A DNA stretch of 64,000 nucleotides from Ursus arctos (taxonomy: Eukaryota; Chordata; Mammalia; Carnivora; Ursidae), in NCBI RefSeq assembly GCF_023065955.2, contig NW_026623056.1:85311256-85375255 (forward strand), in the 5' to 3' direction. Shown piece after piece: positions 11,691-23,055 of this stretch. Position numbers and translations under genes: made by a program. The notes under the pieces are model-generated. The model was not told where the DNA came from, ran no database searches, and was given only the letters and a program-made list of their open reading frames with translations. Every line of letters starts with the position of its first letter. Within the stretch, counting starts at the first letter, position 1.

Positions 11691-11744
11691 ACAGCAAACT
11701 TCACTTATTAAATGCATGACAGGATGTGAAATAAACAAAACTAG

Positions 11745-11930
11745 AGCTTGAGTCTTGATTCACCCCTGGAATTTCGGAAAATGTCTTGGCTTCACCGTGC
11801 TCTGGTTTCCTCATCAATAAAGCAGAGATAACAACACTCGCTCTCCATATCCCCCAGAGTTATTAGGGAGAAGAAGTGTAGAGGAAAGCACTTGCAAACA
11901 TAATTTATCTTTATTATTATTAATATATAA
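11745..11930 (+). mobile_element. MIR SINE, sense
   Basis: CTCTGGTTTCCTCATCAATAAAG near 11800 (the MIR core) followed by ATTAGGGAGAAGAAGTGTAGAGGAAAGCACTTG. It lies head to head with the antisense MIR to its left; about 55 bases separate them. Confidence 0.65.
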
Positions 11931-13440
11931 ATGTTTCTATTATGAATCTATTAAAACTCAGACCAGAGCTGGGGTAAGTGCTGATGGGACCTAGGTGGGA
12001 GAGATAAAAAAGGCAAAGCCTCTCACTAAAAGGCAATTAAAATGTGCTGTTCTTGTTCAAAAAGTATGTCTCCACGAGTAATTAGCAATCTATTGTGCAT
12101 TCAACAATGGTTTGTTGGCCGAGTTCTATGACGTCAGTTGTGGGCGGCTATCCTGTGAAGTGAAGCAACCTAATCCAGAGCTCCCTGCTTTAGGAAAAAA
12201 AAAAAAAAAAGATGTTTGCTTCCCTAGGTATCTGTCTAAGCTATTGCTGTGACTTAATTTTCATGGTGAAAATTTCATGTTAATTTCAAAGTCTTTCCAC
12301 TGTAATCATCCCAGACTTGCTGAAGAACGAAGAACAGTTGAGATACAGAAAGGGGTCAAGAGGCTGCCACACCCCAGCTGAAGATCAGACGCCCCTCACT
12401 TGTCTTAATACCCCTGACACTGCGCCTTCCATGGCGACGGTCCTCCATAAAGGTGACTCGGTGGAAGTATGGGAAAGAGACGCTGTCTGAGAGGCTCCGG
12501 CGGCAAACATCTGGGCATCCTTTCACCCCCACAAGACTCAGTTTCCTAATCTGGATGTCAGGAAGCCTGTACTAAGTGGGAAATCCCTGAACACCACACT
12601 GGACCGAGAAAACACACGGAGTCATTCTTTATTGAGTTTGACACTTTCCTGAGCCAGTTTCTTCTGACGTCTTGATCACAGATATTCCGTGACATCACCT
12701 AATGTACTAACAGTCTGTCCCTAAAACTGAACCCATTATTGACGCTTCTATGTGGTTTTCACTGCTGATTTTGTACCTATTGAGTTACCCCTTTTCATTA
12801 TTCACCAGGGGATGGGCCATCTGGATTGATTATCTATTTTATTTCTTATGTACCCAACAGAAGTGTCGTTAAGGCTCAAAATTTTGTGGGATGATTCTTT
12901 CATTCTTAGTCGTAACCCTGCTATGACTGCTCCGGAGTGATGGTTATAGAGCCCCTACGTGTGAGATCACTCCAGGCTGCTCTTCTAACCTTTAAGTGGA
13001 GTCAGTCCTCAGGGATGGATAGAATTTCACTGCGTTTTCCCATTTCATTTGTATAATGAAATCATTGTTTGGCCTTCATTCTGTACTTTTGCCCTTTTTG
13101 GTCTTAAGGTAGACCACTCAGTAGCCCCCTCCAATTTCTCTAGGATAACTAAGAATTGTAAATGGACTCACCAAATCTCAAGAACTTGATTTTTTCCTAA
13201 AAAAAAATATTAAATAAATCCCCCTACAGAGCATTGCACGTGGTATTTGCTTGTGTGTTTTTGCCCACGTATAGCAGTGAATTGGCGCATAAATCCATAA
13301 CGTGTGAACTTGACCAAATTTAAACAATCACCTAAAAATGAATCAATTATCGTTACTAATTGGGTCATACTCTCCTATTATCGTGGTGTGATCAGATTCA
13401 GTCGCAAAGAGTGTTGTGGAACAGAACACCAGGCTTCAGT
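11931..13440. other. Unique sequence with conserved-looking AT-rich part
   Basis: No recognisable repeat. 11980-12180 contains a full cAMP-response palindrome TGACGTCA at 12129-12136 and an ACAATGG SOX-type motif near 12105. These are motif matches only. Nothing supports a coding exon. Confidence 0.4.
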
Positions 13441-13446
13441 GCAATC

Positions 13447-13590
13447 ATCTTGAACACTTGTTAAAATAGAGATTACCGAAATGCATCCCCAAACTGCCAG
13501 CTCAGACCCTAGAGATGAGGCTCAGAATTAAGCATTTTTAGAAAACTTTGAGGAGGCATTGCCATGAAGAACTAGGTCTGCCTGGCTCTT
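13447..13590 (+). mobile_element. MER5A-like hAT-Charlie DNA transposon
   Basis: GAACACTTGTTAAAATAGAGATT near the left end, followed by a CCAGCTCAGACC region, GAGATGAGGCTCAGAATTAAGC and ATTTTTAGAAA, follows the order of the MER5A consensus. Terminal inverted repeats are eroded. Confidence 0.55.
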
Positions 13591-13848
13591 AATTTCACCT
13601 CTATTTTTGACCTCTACGGGGAAGCTGTTGTTGATTCCAGAGAGTCCCTAAAGAGGACGAGCTCTCACCTAGACCTCCTTAAGCTAGTTCTGGATGGCAG
13701 CTCTGGACACACTCTACTTCATAGCCCAGCCTCACAAATGGCATCTTAAAGGACCAGGTCAGTTGGAGTCTTGTCTGTGACGGATCAAAATGGGATTTTT
13801 AAGGTGGCTTTACTTAGGATCTACTTTGTGCCATCCTCTCCACCCCCA

Positions 13849-13890
13849 TAAATAAATAAATAAATAAATAAACAAATAAAAATTAAAAAA
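13849..13890. repeat. (AAAT)n microsatellite
   Basis: Seven or so ATAA units followed by A-rich sequence; may be the tail of a lost SINE, but no body is visible to its left. Confidence 0.8.
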
Positions 13891-14899
13891 AAAACAAGGA
13901 AGTTTTCCCTTATTCAAGCACTACTGCATTTTATTTCACTGAGATGTGTTTTGCCAACGTCATCTCTCGCGCAATTTAAGGAGAGTCTCCAGTTTGAGAT
14001 ATCGTTGACCATCAGAGCAATGACGGTCTGGTATTATAGAAAGATTGGCTGTGGAGCCCAGGTAGTTCCCACGCAGAGTCTACGAGTATCTTCTGGACCC
14101 CCACATTCCTCAATTGCTCTCCCCCATCTATCGACTCTTAGAAAGGAAGCTATAGCATCTAAGGAAGGTGATGATTTTTTCCTGAGTTTAATAAGAATGA
14201 TGATACTCGCTTAAGGCAAAAACAAAGTGGGAGACCAGTCATTCTTCCATCTGTAACCAGTCATCTAACCAGTCATTATTCTTCATTCTCCTCTTTTTAA
14301 AAATTCTATAATGAGAAGTAATTTAAGCGGCCGTATGCAGTTGTGCTTACTGGCGTCTACCGAGTCTATGCTATGATTCATAACAATTACTTCACTCGGC
14401 ATAAGACTTTTTATTCGGATGGTGACATTTATCCTACCCATTTCTTCTTTTTTCACCAGTGACTTGCCATATGACCTTGGGTGAGTCACTTCGACTATCT
14501 GTGGTCAATAGCTCCTATCCGTCCTGGTATGAGCATAACGAGTTACAGCCAGTGGAGACTTTGGGCATCATAAGAGGAATCCTAATTTTGCTTAAGTAAC
14601 AAATAATCCCCAATAAAAGTGTTAACCATTGTGTTTTAAAATAAACTTGAAAAACTACTTAATGCCTATAGAGGAATAGGCAGATGTGTCCATTCCCAAG
14701 CAGTGAAATAAACTGAGGTCCACAAAAAAGGAATTTGATTCTGCGTTGGAACTTATTTCCATGTCCCTGGAAAGGAATAGCTAATAACACTCTTCTCTTT
14801 CTCAATATAAATCAAGAGAATCTCTTGCATGATGAATAAAAGTTAGAACAGCCCTGGGGAAGCATACAGATGTTAGTGTTATTCTCTAGGGCATGCACG

Positions 14900-14905
<6 letters not shown>
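13891..14905. other. Unique sequence, no gene seen
   Basis: A CTTGCCATATGACCTTGGGTGAGTC box near 14462 resembles part of a MIR but the core is missing. An 87-codon plus frame at 13951-14214 starts at an ATG and has no known domain or splice context. Confidence 0.4.

Positions 14906-14942
<37 letters not shown>
14906..14942. repeat. (CA)n microsatellite
   Basis: About 18 CA units, preceded by a short alternating GCATGCACGCGCATTCA stretch. Confidence 0.95.
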
Positions 14943-14945
<3 letters not shown>

Positions 14946-15540
14946 TAAATCTGGTGCAGTGATGGCTCAGTATTTCTGAGTCATCCTCAAAAAATAACCA
15001 ATTTCAGTGCAAGCACGTTCTTAAGAAAATGAAGTCATCTAGCCAGCTATTTTCAAGCAGCATTTGGAACTGAGTATAAAGAGAATAAAAGTATAGTATA
15101 AAAAGTATAAAGTATATAGTATATAGAGTATAAAGAGAAATATTTCTCTTTAAGTTTTAGATGCCCTAGTTAAGTGGAAAAAGGTAAAGACCCAACAGAT
15201 TTTTCTTTTCCATTTCATGACAGATACCTGGGCTTTGAGAAATTTTTGTCAGCCTTTCCTTACCAGCTCACTCCAAGATCCAAATGTTGTTTGGGAACAT
15301 GGTCATGGGAAAATATTCTCCTGTGATGCAGAAGGTAGGATGCTTGGTGCTCGAAACATCCATTAGCAGATATAAAGTGGTGCCCGGGCAAAGGCAGACT
15401 AACAGAAGACCCCTCAGAAATGGCTGTTTGTGGAATAAACAAAGTTTTGGAGATCGATTTGTTGATTTGTAACCTAAATTCCCACAATGTTAAATGGAGG
15501 GCAACAAGAAGGAGAGTCATTGAGTAATTATAGAATGTTC
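14943..15540. other. Unique sequence, no gene seen
   Basis: AT-rich. Contains short overlapping AGTATA repeats near 15070-15140. Overlapping 86 and 62-codon frames on opposite strands at 15260-15520 are chance-like. Confidence 0.45.
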
Positions 15541-15960
15541 ACTTAATATAAATAGTACCATGATAAGCAAAAAGACCAATTAACAGAAAAATTCAGATGG
15601 GATCATGTTAAATGGACAAGCCAATACATAAATCAATGGATCAAAGGATAGAGTCAGAAATAAATCAACATATTTATGACAATTTAGTTTTTAGCAAAGA
15701 TGATCATTCAAATTAGTGGGAAAATAATGTATTATCCAACAAATAGTGTTGGGGCAACTAAGTAGCTCCCTGAAAAAGTATATTCCTCCCTCATACCAAT
15801 GTAAAGTCCAGAAGAATGGGTGAAAATTAAATCATAAAAGCATTAGGAGAAAGCACAGAAAAATATTATAGTCTCAAAATGGGAAGTCTTTCCAACTATG
15901 ATATAAAACCTAAAAGACAATAAAAATTGGTCAATCCAGCTATTAAAAACATATTTTTAT
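15541..15960 (+). mobile_element. Old L1 ORF2, first half, sense
   Basis: ACCAATTAACAGAAAAATTCAG, AGTGTTGGGGCAACT near 15746 and GAAAATATTATAGTCTC-type sequence near 15860 follow the 3' third of L1 ORF2 in the right order. Stops and indels throughout. The same element continues at 16272 after a younger insertion. Confidence 0.75.
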
Positions 15961-16271
15961 TTTTTTAATGTTTTTTTATTATATTATGTTAGTCACCATA
16001 CAGTACATCCCCGGTTTCCAATGTAAAGTTCGATGATTCATTAGTTGCGTATAACACCCAGTGCACCATGCAATACGTGCCCTCCTCACTACCCATCACC
16101 AGTCTATCCCATTCCCCCAACCCCCTCCCCTCTGAAGTCCTCAGTTTATTTCTCATAGTCTATAGTCTCTCATGCTTCATTCCCCCTTCTGATTACCCCC
16201 CCTTTCTTTATCCCTTTCTTCCCCTACCGATCTTCCTAGTTCTTATGTTCCATAGATGAGAGAAATCATAT
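15961..16271 (-). mobile_element. Carnivore L1 3' end nested in an older L1
   Basis: Antisense 3' untranslated end of the carnivore L1 lineage: T-rich tail at 15961-15990, then the antisense of GGTGACTAACATA, then CATCACCAGTCTATCC and a CT-rich tract to about 16250. It is 5' truncated to about 300 bp. A 19-bp duplication with two mismatches (15942-15960 and 16272-16290) shows that it jumped into the older L1. The 63-codon plus frame here is incidental. Confidence 0.92.
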
Positions 16272-16760
16272 GATAAAAGCATATTTTTATATATCATGTT
16301 TTTATATGCCCTTCTACCCCAAATAAACATCATAAACAAAATCAAAATACAAAGAACACAAAGGAAAAATATTTACAACTCTTAATATAAAGAACTAATT
16401 AATATATAAAGAGTGTTTAAAAATCAGTATAAAAACTTCATTAAAATGGGTAGATGCTGGCAAAAATTTATAGAAAATAAAATAGAATGACTTATAATCA
16501 TGTGCAAAGTTTCTCAACTTCCCTCATACTAAGAAACAGACAAGTCACGACTTCAAGAAAATACCGTATAAATACAGTTTAGCAAAGATCAAAAACTTGA
16601 TCACACCGTGTGTTGTGGGAAAATGAACACTTCCATCCATTGCTGATTGGAGTGTAAATTGGTAAACCTCTATGAGAGTCAATTGACATACAGAATATAC
16701 GTACAGTTTGACCCAGCCATTCAGTCCCCATCCATTTCTTATGCAGAGATAATTTGAAGT
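16272..16760 (+). mobile_element. Old L1 ORF2, second half, sense
   Basis: Resumes the element interrupted at 15960: the AAATAAACATCATAAACAAAA region, AAAATGGGTAGATGCTGG near 16445, CCATTGCTGATTGGAGTGTAAATTGG near 16637 and GACCCAGCCATTCAG near 16711, all conserved L1 ORF2 3' boxes in their expected order. Confidence 0.8.
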
Positions 16761-19229
16761 TCCTGTACTCCAAAGTCAAGAAAGAGAAACGATGACTGTT
16801 CTTTGGGCATAGTCCCAAGGCACAAACAAGTCACCACTCCAAGCTTTTTCAGAGCCATCCTAATCGATCAGTGAAAATCAGATTTTCTCACTGCACTTCT
16901 TAAAGCCAGCCATAAGCAACAGGCTTACCCAAACTGCCAGCATTCTGCAGCTAAGGGCCATCTAATCTCTCAGCACTCGTGCTTCAAAAAGTCTGTCAGT
17001 CCCCAGACTCAGTGCTTCCCCACCCTATGTTAGATCAGCTGTGCTTTCTTTTGATAGAACGTGCCCTACGTCCTCTCCCCCGTGTAACAAGCCATAAAGT
17101 CAGCTGTTGCTTTAGATATTCAATAGTAGCCTTTCTCTCTCAATCTAAATACTCGCCCGCATGAGAAACATCACACACATAAGGACAATCAACAAATCGC
17201 TGCCTAATATAGAAACATTATGAACAATGCAAATAATTTAAAAGGTCCAGTAAATCAGAAAACCAGAAACACCAGATGTCTCCTTGGAAGGGAAATAGTT
17301 GTCATGGGCCAATGGACAGAGGAAGAGATACATACATTTCATTTAATAGCTTTGAGTGCTTTTTCACTTTTGCGTTATTCACTATTAAAGGATGAGTTAT
17401 TTAAAGTCAGAATTTCAAATTGGATGTGCAATAGGAAAAGAAAACATATGAAATTGGTAGCAAGACCATAACAGTTGTTATTTATAAATAATTGGAGGAC
17501 AGTTTTTTTTTAATATCTTTGTCTCTAAATATCTCATAATTTTGTGACATAACTTTTCTTTTTCAATTGGAACTATATGCAAATGTCATGCTCGGGGTCA
17601 CACAAAAATACAACAAATGCAATTCTTCCATTGTAGTTTGGCACAGAGCAAAAACAACAACAACAACCAAATGGGAGTGACATAAATAGAACCTTACTTA
17701 TTAGGAGAAACAATCTAAAAGAAAACAGGAATTGGGGAAGTCCAAGTACACCACAGGAGCGAAACTGACAGAATAAGACCATCCTATGAGATCAAGTCTT
17801 AGGAAAGCCCAAGACTCAGCACAGACTCCAGGCTCCAGACCCAACACTCCTTGAGACATTGTAACTGAGAAGCACAACACAAAACTTAAAGTTTCAACAT
17901 ATATCCATTAGTCGTCTATTTTTTTTTTTTGAGTAAACTTAACAAAGAGAAGAGAAATGCTTTGATTGATTTTAGACGGCTACTATTCTACCTTCCGCAT
18001 ACACTGCAGACATCGAGAAGGACCCAGCAGCATCCACTTCCGAAAGACATCATCTGCCTGCAGAATCACTCCCCATCAGAGAGAACGTCTGCCGACGTCA
18101 GACATGGTGAGCGCATCAAGTATTTTAAAAGAAGCATCTTAATTGCCTTACCACTGGACAATGAGATCTTGGAATTCAGAAGCCAGGCTTAGCTTTTTTT
18201 CTTTCACCAGATAACTCTGTAAAGGAGGAAAAAGTGAAACAAATGAAAAACAATGCTGCTTTATTAAAGGTTTTCTTGACCTGTTGACCAGGGAATAAAG
18301 GAGTATACTAAAACATGCAAACTATCAAATAGAAAGCTGTTTTCATCAATCATTGAATATTGACATATTCCTCAGATGGGGCTGATTGATTAATGAGGCT
18401 ACTTGCAGAGTTTCAGGTAACCATGAATGCTAAAGAAACTTCTAGGTATATTATACTATTCTATTTCTTAAGACAATTTTACCTAGGCCCCCCCCTGCCA
18501 TTTTCATTTCCGGCCTTGAAATACTTCACTTGGGCTCCATTGGTTGCAGAAAGAGTAACACTCCAGGCATACAAGCTTTCTTTCACCGTTGTTCATGTTA
18601 ATTGATGCCCTCACCCAAAAACCTGGACTAGCGAGACATTTGAACGATCCCATAATTTAAGTGGAAAAAAATTAAACTTCCTCCTAAAAAAATAGTTGTA
18701 ACTTTTAAAACAAGAAGGCCAATTTTCCAATTTACTGATATTTCTTTTCATGTTACGAAAAATCAAATAATCACTTTCATCTGGACGCATTCATCCCGTT
18801 TCAGAATAATATCAATCTCCTACCATTTACAGTTTTTAAGGTTTTCTCCAAATGCCGTCATCAGGCAATCTGGCAATATCTATTACAATTAAAAATGCAT
18901 ATGCCACAATTCCGTTTCTGGGAATCTCTAAAAGCACGACGGAGCTCACTGCGCCGCTGCTGTTAGGAGCCGAGAACTGGGAAGCAGGTTCATACCCGTT
19001 GATAAAAGACCGGAGGAGCCGGGCTGTGGGACAGTGCTGGGTCTACCCCACAGAATGTTCAGCACTCACTAGAAATAATTCCATAGCATTATACCAGAGG
19101 ACTTGGAAGAAACATCTCAGTGACTTTCGATTAGGAAAAGCACGAGGTGGAAAAGTGTACATGATTCCTTGTGTGAAAAAAGTAAGTTGTAAAACTAAGC
19201 CTCCGTATCCACAGTTTCCAAGCAGGAGG
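16761..19229. other. Unique sequence, no gene seen
   Basis: About 2.4 kb without a recognised repeat except short A or T runs. A 200-codon plus frame from 18852 runs out of this stretch across the MER20-like element and a T15 run to 19454; its codons match nothing I know and it includes transposon sequence, so I do not call a gene. Confidence 0.45.
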
Positions 19230-19400
19230 GATTTCTGCCTGCTATGGGACATACGGCGATGTCTGGAGACTTTTTTTTTTTTTTTTCTGGTTGTCACCAT
19301 TGGGGAAAGGATGTACTGGCATCTGGTGGCTGTAGCCTCCTGCTGGGTACCAGACAGCCCCACAGCAAAGGGGTACCCTCCCGTATATGCAGATCCTATC
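19230..19400 (+). mobile_element. MER20-like hAT-Charlie DNA transposon
   Basis: GGGACATACGGCGATGTCTG near 19247, TGGTTGTCACCATTGGGG, TACTGGCATCTGGTGGC near 19314 and CAGACAGCCCCACAGCAAAGG near 19351 follow the well-known order of this family. A run of T within it is expanded. The family name is from memory. Confidence 0.65.
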
Positions 19401-20452
19401 GTTTCATACTTGCATTATGTGCATACAGAAAACAGAGGCAAACGCATCCACTAGGTGGTCAGGGCAGCTTGTTTCAGGAGAGCTGGGAGCAGGGACCCGG
19501 TGGGACGCTAATGAGGGGAGGGGATGCTAATGACGACAGGTGCCCTTGATAAGACCAGGATCACAAGAGTATCTATTTTCTTATGCTTCTATCAAACGAA
19601 GAAAAGGTGCTCCCTTCAAGTCATCTCTGCCATGTTGATGACTGTTCCTTAGAGGCAACTAAATAAAGGCATAACTTCAAAACTGCCCTGAAACCACACT
19701 CTTCACAGATGAAAGAAAAATAAACCCAACTACAAAGAAAATCCCAGCGTAAAGGTCATTGAGACTAGGAAAATGATAAATTCGTCAGCATGGCCTGTGA
19801 CAAATCACCGTGCCATATTACTTGGATTCCCATGAATAATCTTGTCCGTCCCAATTAATGTGAATTAACCGCACCCTCTTCATATCAATAGTTTGGTATT
19901 TTTATCACACGATGGGGAATTCAATTCAAAATAGAGCAGGAACACCAAAATTACAACGAGTGACTCATTCCCTTTGTCTCGATGTGAGTTTGGTTGTTTT
20001 TGCTGTTCTTTCCCTGTGGTTAGCATTTTAACTTCTATCCTGCTAGCGAGGACACATCAAAAGGGGTATTCTGTACGACGCCACAGGTGAACCGCAGAGC
20101 CCATGTCTTTCTGAATTAAGGAACAGTACTTCTTGTCATTTGTCCTAAACTCTTAATTTTCAAGTATTCTATGCAGATTTTCACAAATGCATAAAGCTGG
20201 GCTGTGCTTCGGGTAAGCACCTGTCTGATGAAAGCCCTTCTGTTGTCTGGGTAACCCCCCCACCCCCTGTGCCACCATGCGGCATGGAAGGGCCCAGAGC
20301 ACACCGTAAAGTCAAGGCTGCTGCAGCAGACATGGCAAAAACCCGAGAAAAGTACCCATTTCTGCCACGGGTCACGTGCCAGGTCACCGCACACACAGAA
20401 AGCACCAGTAAGGTGAGTGGGCCACGTGGGTGGAGGGTGTTGACTCTTGCTA
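19401..20452. other. Unique sequence, partly conserved-looking
   Basis: No repeat recognised. 19830-20000 is AT-rich with AATTAATGTGAATTAA and repeated AATTCAATTCAAAAT motifs, in the style of conserved noncoding sequence. Several overlapping frames near 20116-20508 on both strands are chance. Confidence 0.4.
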
Positions 20453-21177
20453 CAGGAGTCCCCGGTCTCTTCCAGGCATTTGTTCCAAGACCCCCAGTGG
20501 GTACCTGAAACCTCTTTTTTTTTTTTTTAAGATTTATTTATTTATTTTTCAGGGAGAGAGAGTGAAAGAGAAAGGAGGGAGAGCACAAGCAGGGGGAGCA
20601 GCAGGTGAGGGCGAAGCAGGTTCCCCACTGAGCCCGACGTGGGGCTCGATCCCAGGACTCTGGGATCATAACCTGAGGTGAAAGCAGCCGCTTCACCGAC
20701 TGAGCCACCCAGACACCCTTTTTATAAGATTTTTTAAGTTTTTATTTATTTATTATTTTTTTATTTAAGTTACGAAACTTCAGGTAGTACTGCACCACAC
20801 CCATACTTTGCTTTTTCTCCTCTAGGCACCTTTCTGTGATAAAGTTGAATTTACAAATTAGGCACAGGAAAGACGAACAACACTCACGAATAATAACACA
20901 GGACAATGATGCCAATTTTCTATAATAAAAGTGATGTGAGCCTTGTCACTCTCAAAACATCTTAGGGCACTGTCCTCCCCCTTCCTGCGGTGCCAGGCCA
21001 GGATAAAATGCCCACGTGACGAGATGGAGGTGGCGGACGACGTAGGCACAGTGACCTAGCTCCGGCTACTACTGACCTTCTGAGATGCGCCAGAAGGAGG
21101 GTCATCTGCTCCCACACGGGTTGACCGTGAGTAACTGAAACCCGGAAAACCAAGCCACGGGAAGGGGGACGACGGTG
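20453..21177 (+). mobile_element. Tigger/MER44-like DNA transposon interrupted by a SINE
   Basis: The left part (20453-20513) has CAGGAGTCCCCGGTC followed by TTGTTCCAAGACCCCCAGTGG. The right part (20771-21177) holds CAAATTAGGCACAGGAAAG, GATAAAATGCCCACGTGACG, ATGGAGGTGGCGGACGACGTAGG, CTACTACTGACCTTCTG and GTAACTGAAACC, closing in GAAGGGGGACGACGGTG as an eroded inverted repeat. Flanking TA is kept only on the left. This is a non-autonomous pogo/Tc1-mariner class element; the MER44 name is from memory. The mid-part insertion accounts for about 257 bp. Confidence 0.75.
20514..20719 (-). mobile_element. Can-SINE, minus strand, inside the DNA transposon
   Basis: T15 plus AAGATTTATTTATTTATT tail at the left and tRNA-like head ending ACACCC at 20719. 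A degraded duplication (TACCTGAAACCT near 20502, TACGAAACTT near 20771) suggests that the unit inserted here extended to 20770. The bases 20720-20770 are again T/A-rich and look like a second SINE tail. Confidence 0.93.
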
Positions 21178-21790
21178 TTCATCAGAGAAAACATCTTCTG
21201 CATTCCTGCTTCCAGCTCTTCCCAGACTCTCGAGCCTTGATTCCGTGTCAAACTGCTCCTCCCTTGGCGTCCGTGCGGCCAGGGCTCGTCCCTCGTGCTC
21301 CTTCACTGGGCTCCGCCAGCGGCTCCTCCCCCCCGTGCACCTGTCCCGCCTTCTCTCCCATATCCAGCCCCACCGCTGTGCACTATGTTCGCTAATGTCC
21401 CCTGAAAATGGTCACTTCTCTGAGTAAATGACACCAAAATCCTTTGCTGCTCACCCTGTTCTGTGTTGCAAGGTGCATTTTCCCTTGCTGGCTTACGTCA
21501 CAAAGCCAGGAGCCCTGGACCCCTGGAGCCAGCGGGTTCTAGCTCCCTGCTGAGCCCTCCGCTGGTGGGTCTGGCAGGGTTGGCAGCGGACACAGACGTA
21601 GCCAGCCTCTGTTCACCCCCCAACACTAGTCATAAGAGACTCTTTCCTAATGCAGGAAACCCTAGGTCCCAGCTGCCTGTTCCATGCACCTGACCGGTAG
21701 TTAAGGCTGGGAATATATGTTGCATTATAGATTTTTTTTTAATCTGTATATTATGTTGTTCTGATATTCTAAAAAAAATACTAAACCTTT
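21178..21790. other. Unique, GC-richer sequence
   Basis: 21230-21370 is C-rich with a modest number of CpG, below what I would call an island. No repeat or exon recognised. Confidence 0.45.
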
Positions 21791-22002
21791 AGGACACTAG
21801 GGTGTCTCAGTCAGTTAAGCGTCTGCCTTTGCTCAGGTCATGATCTCGGGGTCCTGGGATCGAGTCCCACATCAGGCTCCCCACTCAGCTGGGAGTCTGT
21901 TTCTCCCTCTCCCTCTGCTGTTCCCCCTGCTTGTGCATTCGCCTGCTCTCTCTCTCTCTGTCCCTCTGTCTGCCAAATAAATAAATAAAATCTTTTTAAA
22001 AA
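21791..22002 (+). mobile_element. Can-SINE, plus strand
   Basis: Diverged head (GGACACTAGGGTGTCTCAGTC), a well-kept GGTCATGATCTCGGGGTCCTGGGATCGAG-type centre, and a tail ending TAAATAAATAAAATC. The duplication AAATACTAAACCTTT / AAATACCAAATCTTT (ending 21790 and 22016, two mismatches) frames it. Confidence 0.95.
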
Positions 22003-22481
22003 AATACCAAATCTTTCTGGTTCCAATTCTTAGGGATAGCAGAGGGCCCAGCCACGAGCAGGTCTCCGATGTGCAAAGGAACCTGTCCAGAGACACACAT
22101 CCTCGCTCTGGTCACCCCACCCTGGGAGACAGTGTTCCTCTGCCTTAATCCCTGCGTGCCACCTCGGCCCCCAAAGCCTGAGGAAATTATTCAAACCAGC
22201 CGATCCGAAACTGCTGTCCCTGCCCTGCCTTGCCTTTCCCGAGGAAACCCCGGGTGGCCTAAGCACTGTCCCCGACCCCCTTGTCTCCTGCTCCCTGATC
22301 ACCCCGGTGTCTTCCCCCACATGGTCCATCATGGCGCGCAGAGCCTCCCTCCCCAAAGACCTGTGACTATAACAAACTGAGCCTCTAGTTGTAGTTTGTT
22401 TGTTCCTGAGTTTTGTCTCCCTGAGCCTGTCCTCGTCTCCTCCTGAGGCCACACCCGACCGAGCACCTCATACAAAAGTAC

Positions 22482-22512
<31 letters not shown>

Positions 22513-22740
22513 GCGCGCGCACACACACACGCTCCATCTGTAACACATACAGAATGTGGAGAAGTCCGAAGGTGTTTGTAAGCTGAAGACAAGGACCTCA
22601 AGAATCATCTTCTTGTTGCTTCCACATTTCCTATCAAAATTCATAATCCTCCCTGCCTCAACTTCCTTCCCTAGCATTCTGTTCAGATGACTCTCATGTC
22701 ACCGGTGACATGATTCTTGCCCACTCTCCTGAATGGTTCC
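22003..22740. other. Unique sequence with a microsatellite
   Basis: C-rich in the first half. A 140-codon minus frame (22030-22452) has no domain or splice context. The only marked feature is the alternating tract at 22482-22532. Confidence 0.45.
22482..22532. repeat. (CA)n(CG)n(CA)n alternating tract
   Basis: Fifty-one bases of strictly alternating purine and pyrimidine: about fourteen CA, then five CG, then five CA. It matches the sequence rule for left-handed Z-DNA. Confidence 0.95.
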
Positions 22741-23055
22741 TTCAACTTTATACAAATTGCCCCCTGAACGTCACCTCCTCTGAGAAGCCTCCTGTGATAC
22801 GTCTGGCCCTGTTTCCTGGCTGTCCAGCCTCCATCATATTCTCTTCCACTGCCCGGCATCGTTCTCTTCGTTGTGCGTGGACCACTATGTCTGACAAAAA
22901 CTATTAACGTGGACTGGGTTATGTGATCCCTGTCCCCACGCTGACCCTCCCCCCCCGTAAGGGGACAGGCTCGGCTGTCCCACGGACTGGTGCCCAGCAC
23001 AGGACCAGGCCTAGGCAGACGCTCAACGAAGGCTCATGGAATTCCTTAGTTAATC
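22741..23055 (+). mobile_element. L2 LINE 3' fragment, sense
   Basis: ACGTCACCTCCTCTGAGAAGCC near 22769 is the L2 box that in intact elements precedes the 3' untranslated end, and CCCAGCACAGGACCAGG...AGGCAGACGCTCAACGAAGG near 22990 is its terminal part. Confidence 0.7.

Noticed and set aside
12129..12136. CRE palindrome as a proven regulatory site
   Set aside because: An 8-base motif is expected about once in 65 kb by chance; kept only as a low-interest observation.
17929..18192. Plus-strand frame near a poly(T) tract
   Set aside because: It opens at a TTG in the T run, has no ATG start in context and no domain.
18852..19454. 200-codon plus-strand open frame, the longest in the window
   Set aside because: It runs through a MER20-like transposon and a T15 run, shows no domain, and part of its length is transposon sequence. 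Best explained by chance.
21230..21370. Possible CpG island or promoter
   Set aside because: C-rich but CpG density is moderate and the length too short; no first exon follows.
22030..22452. 140-codon minus-strand open frame
   Set aside because: C/G-rich composition favours long chance frames; no domain.
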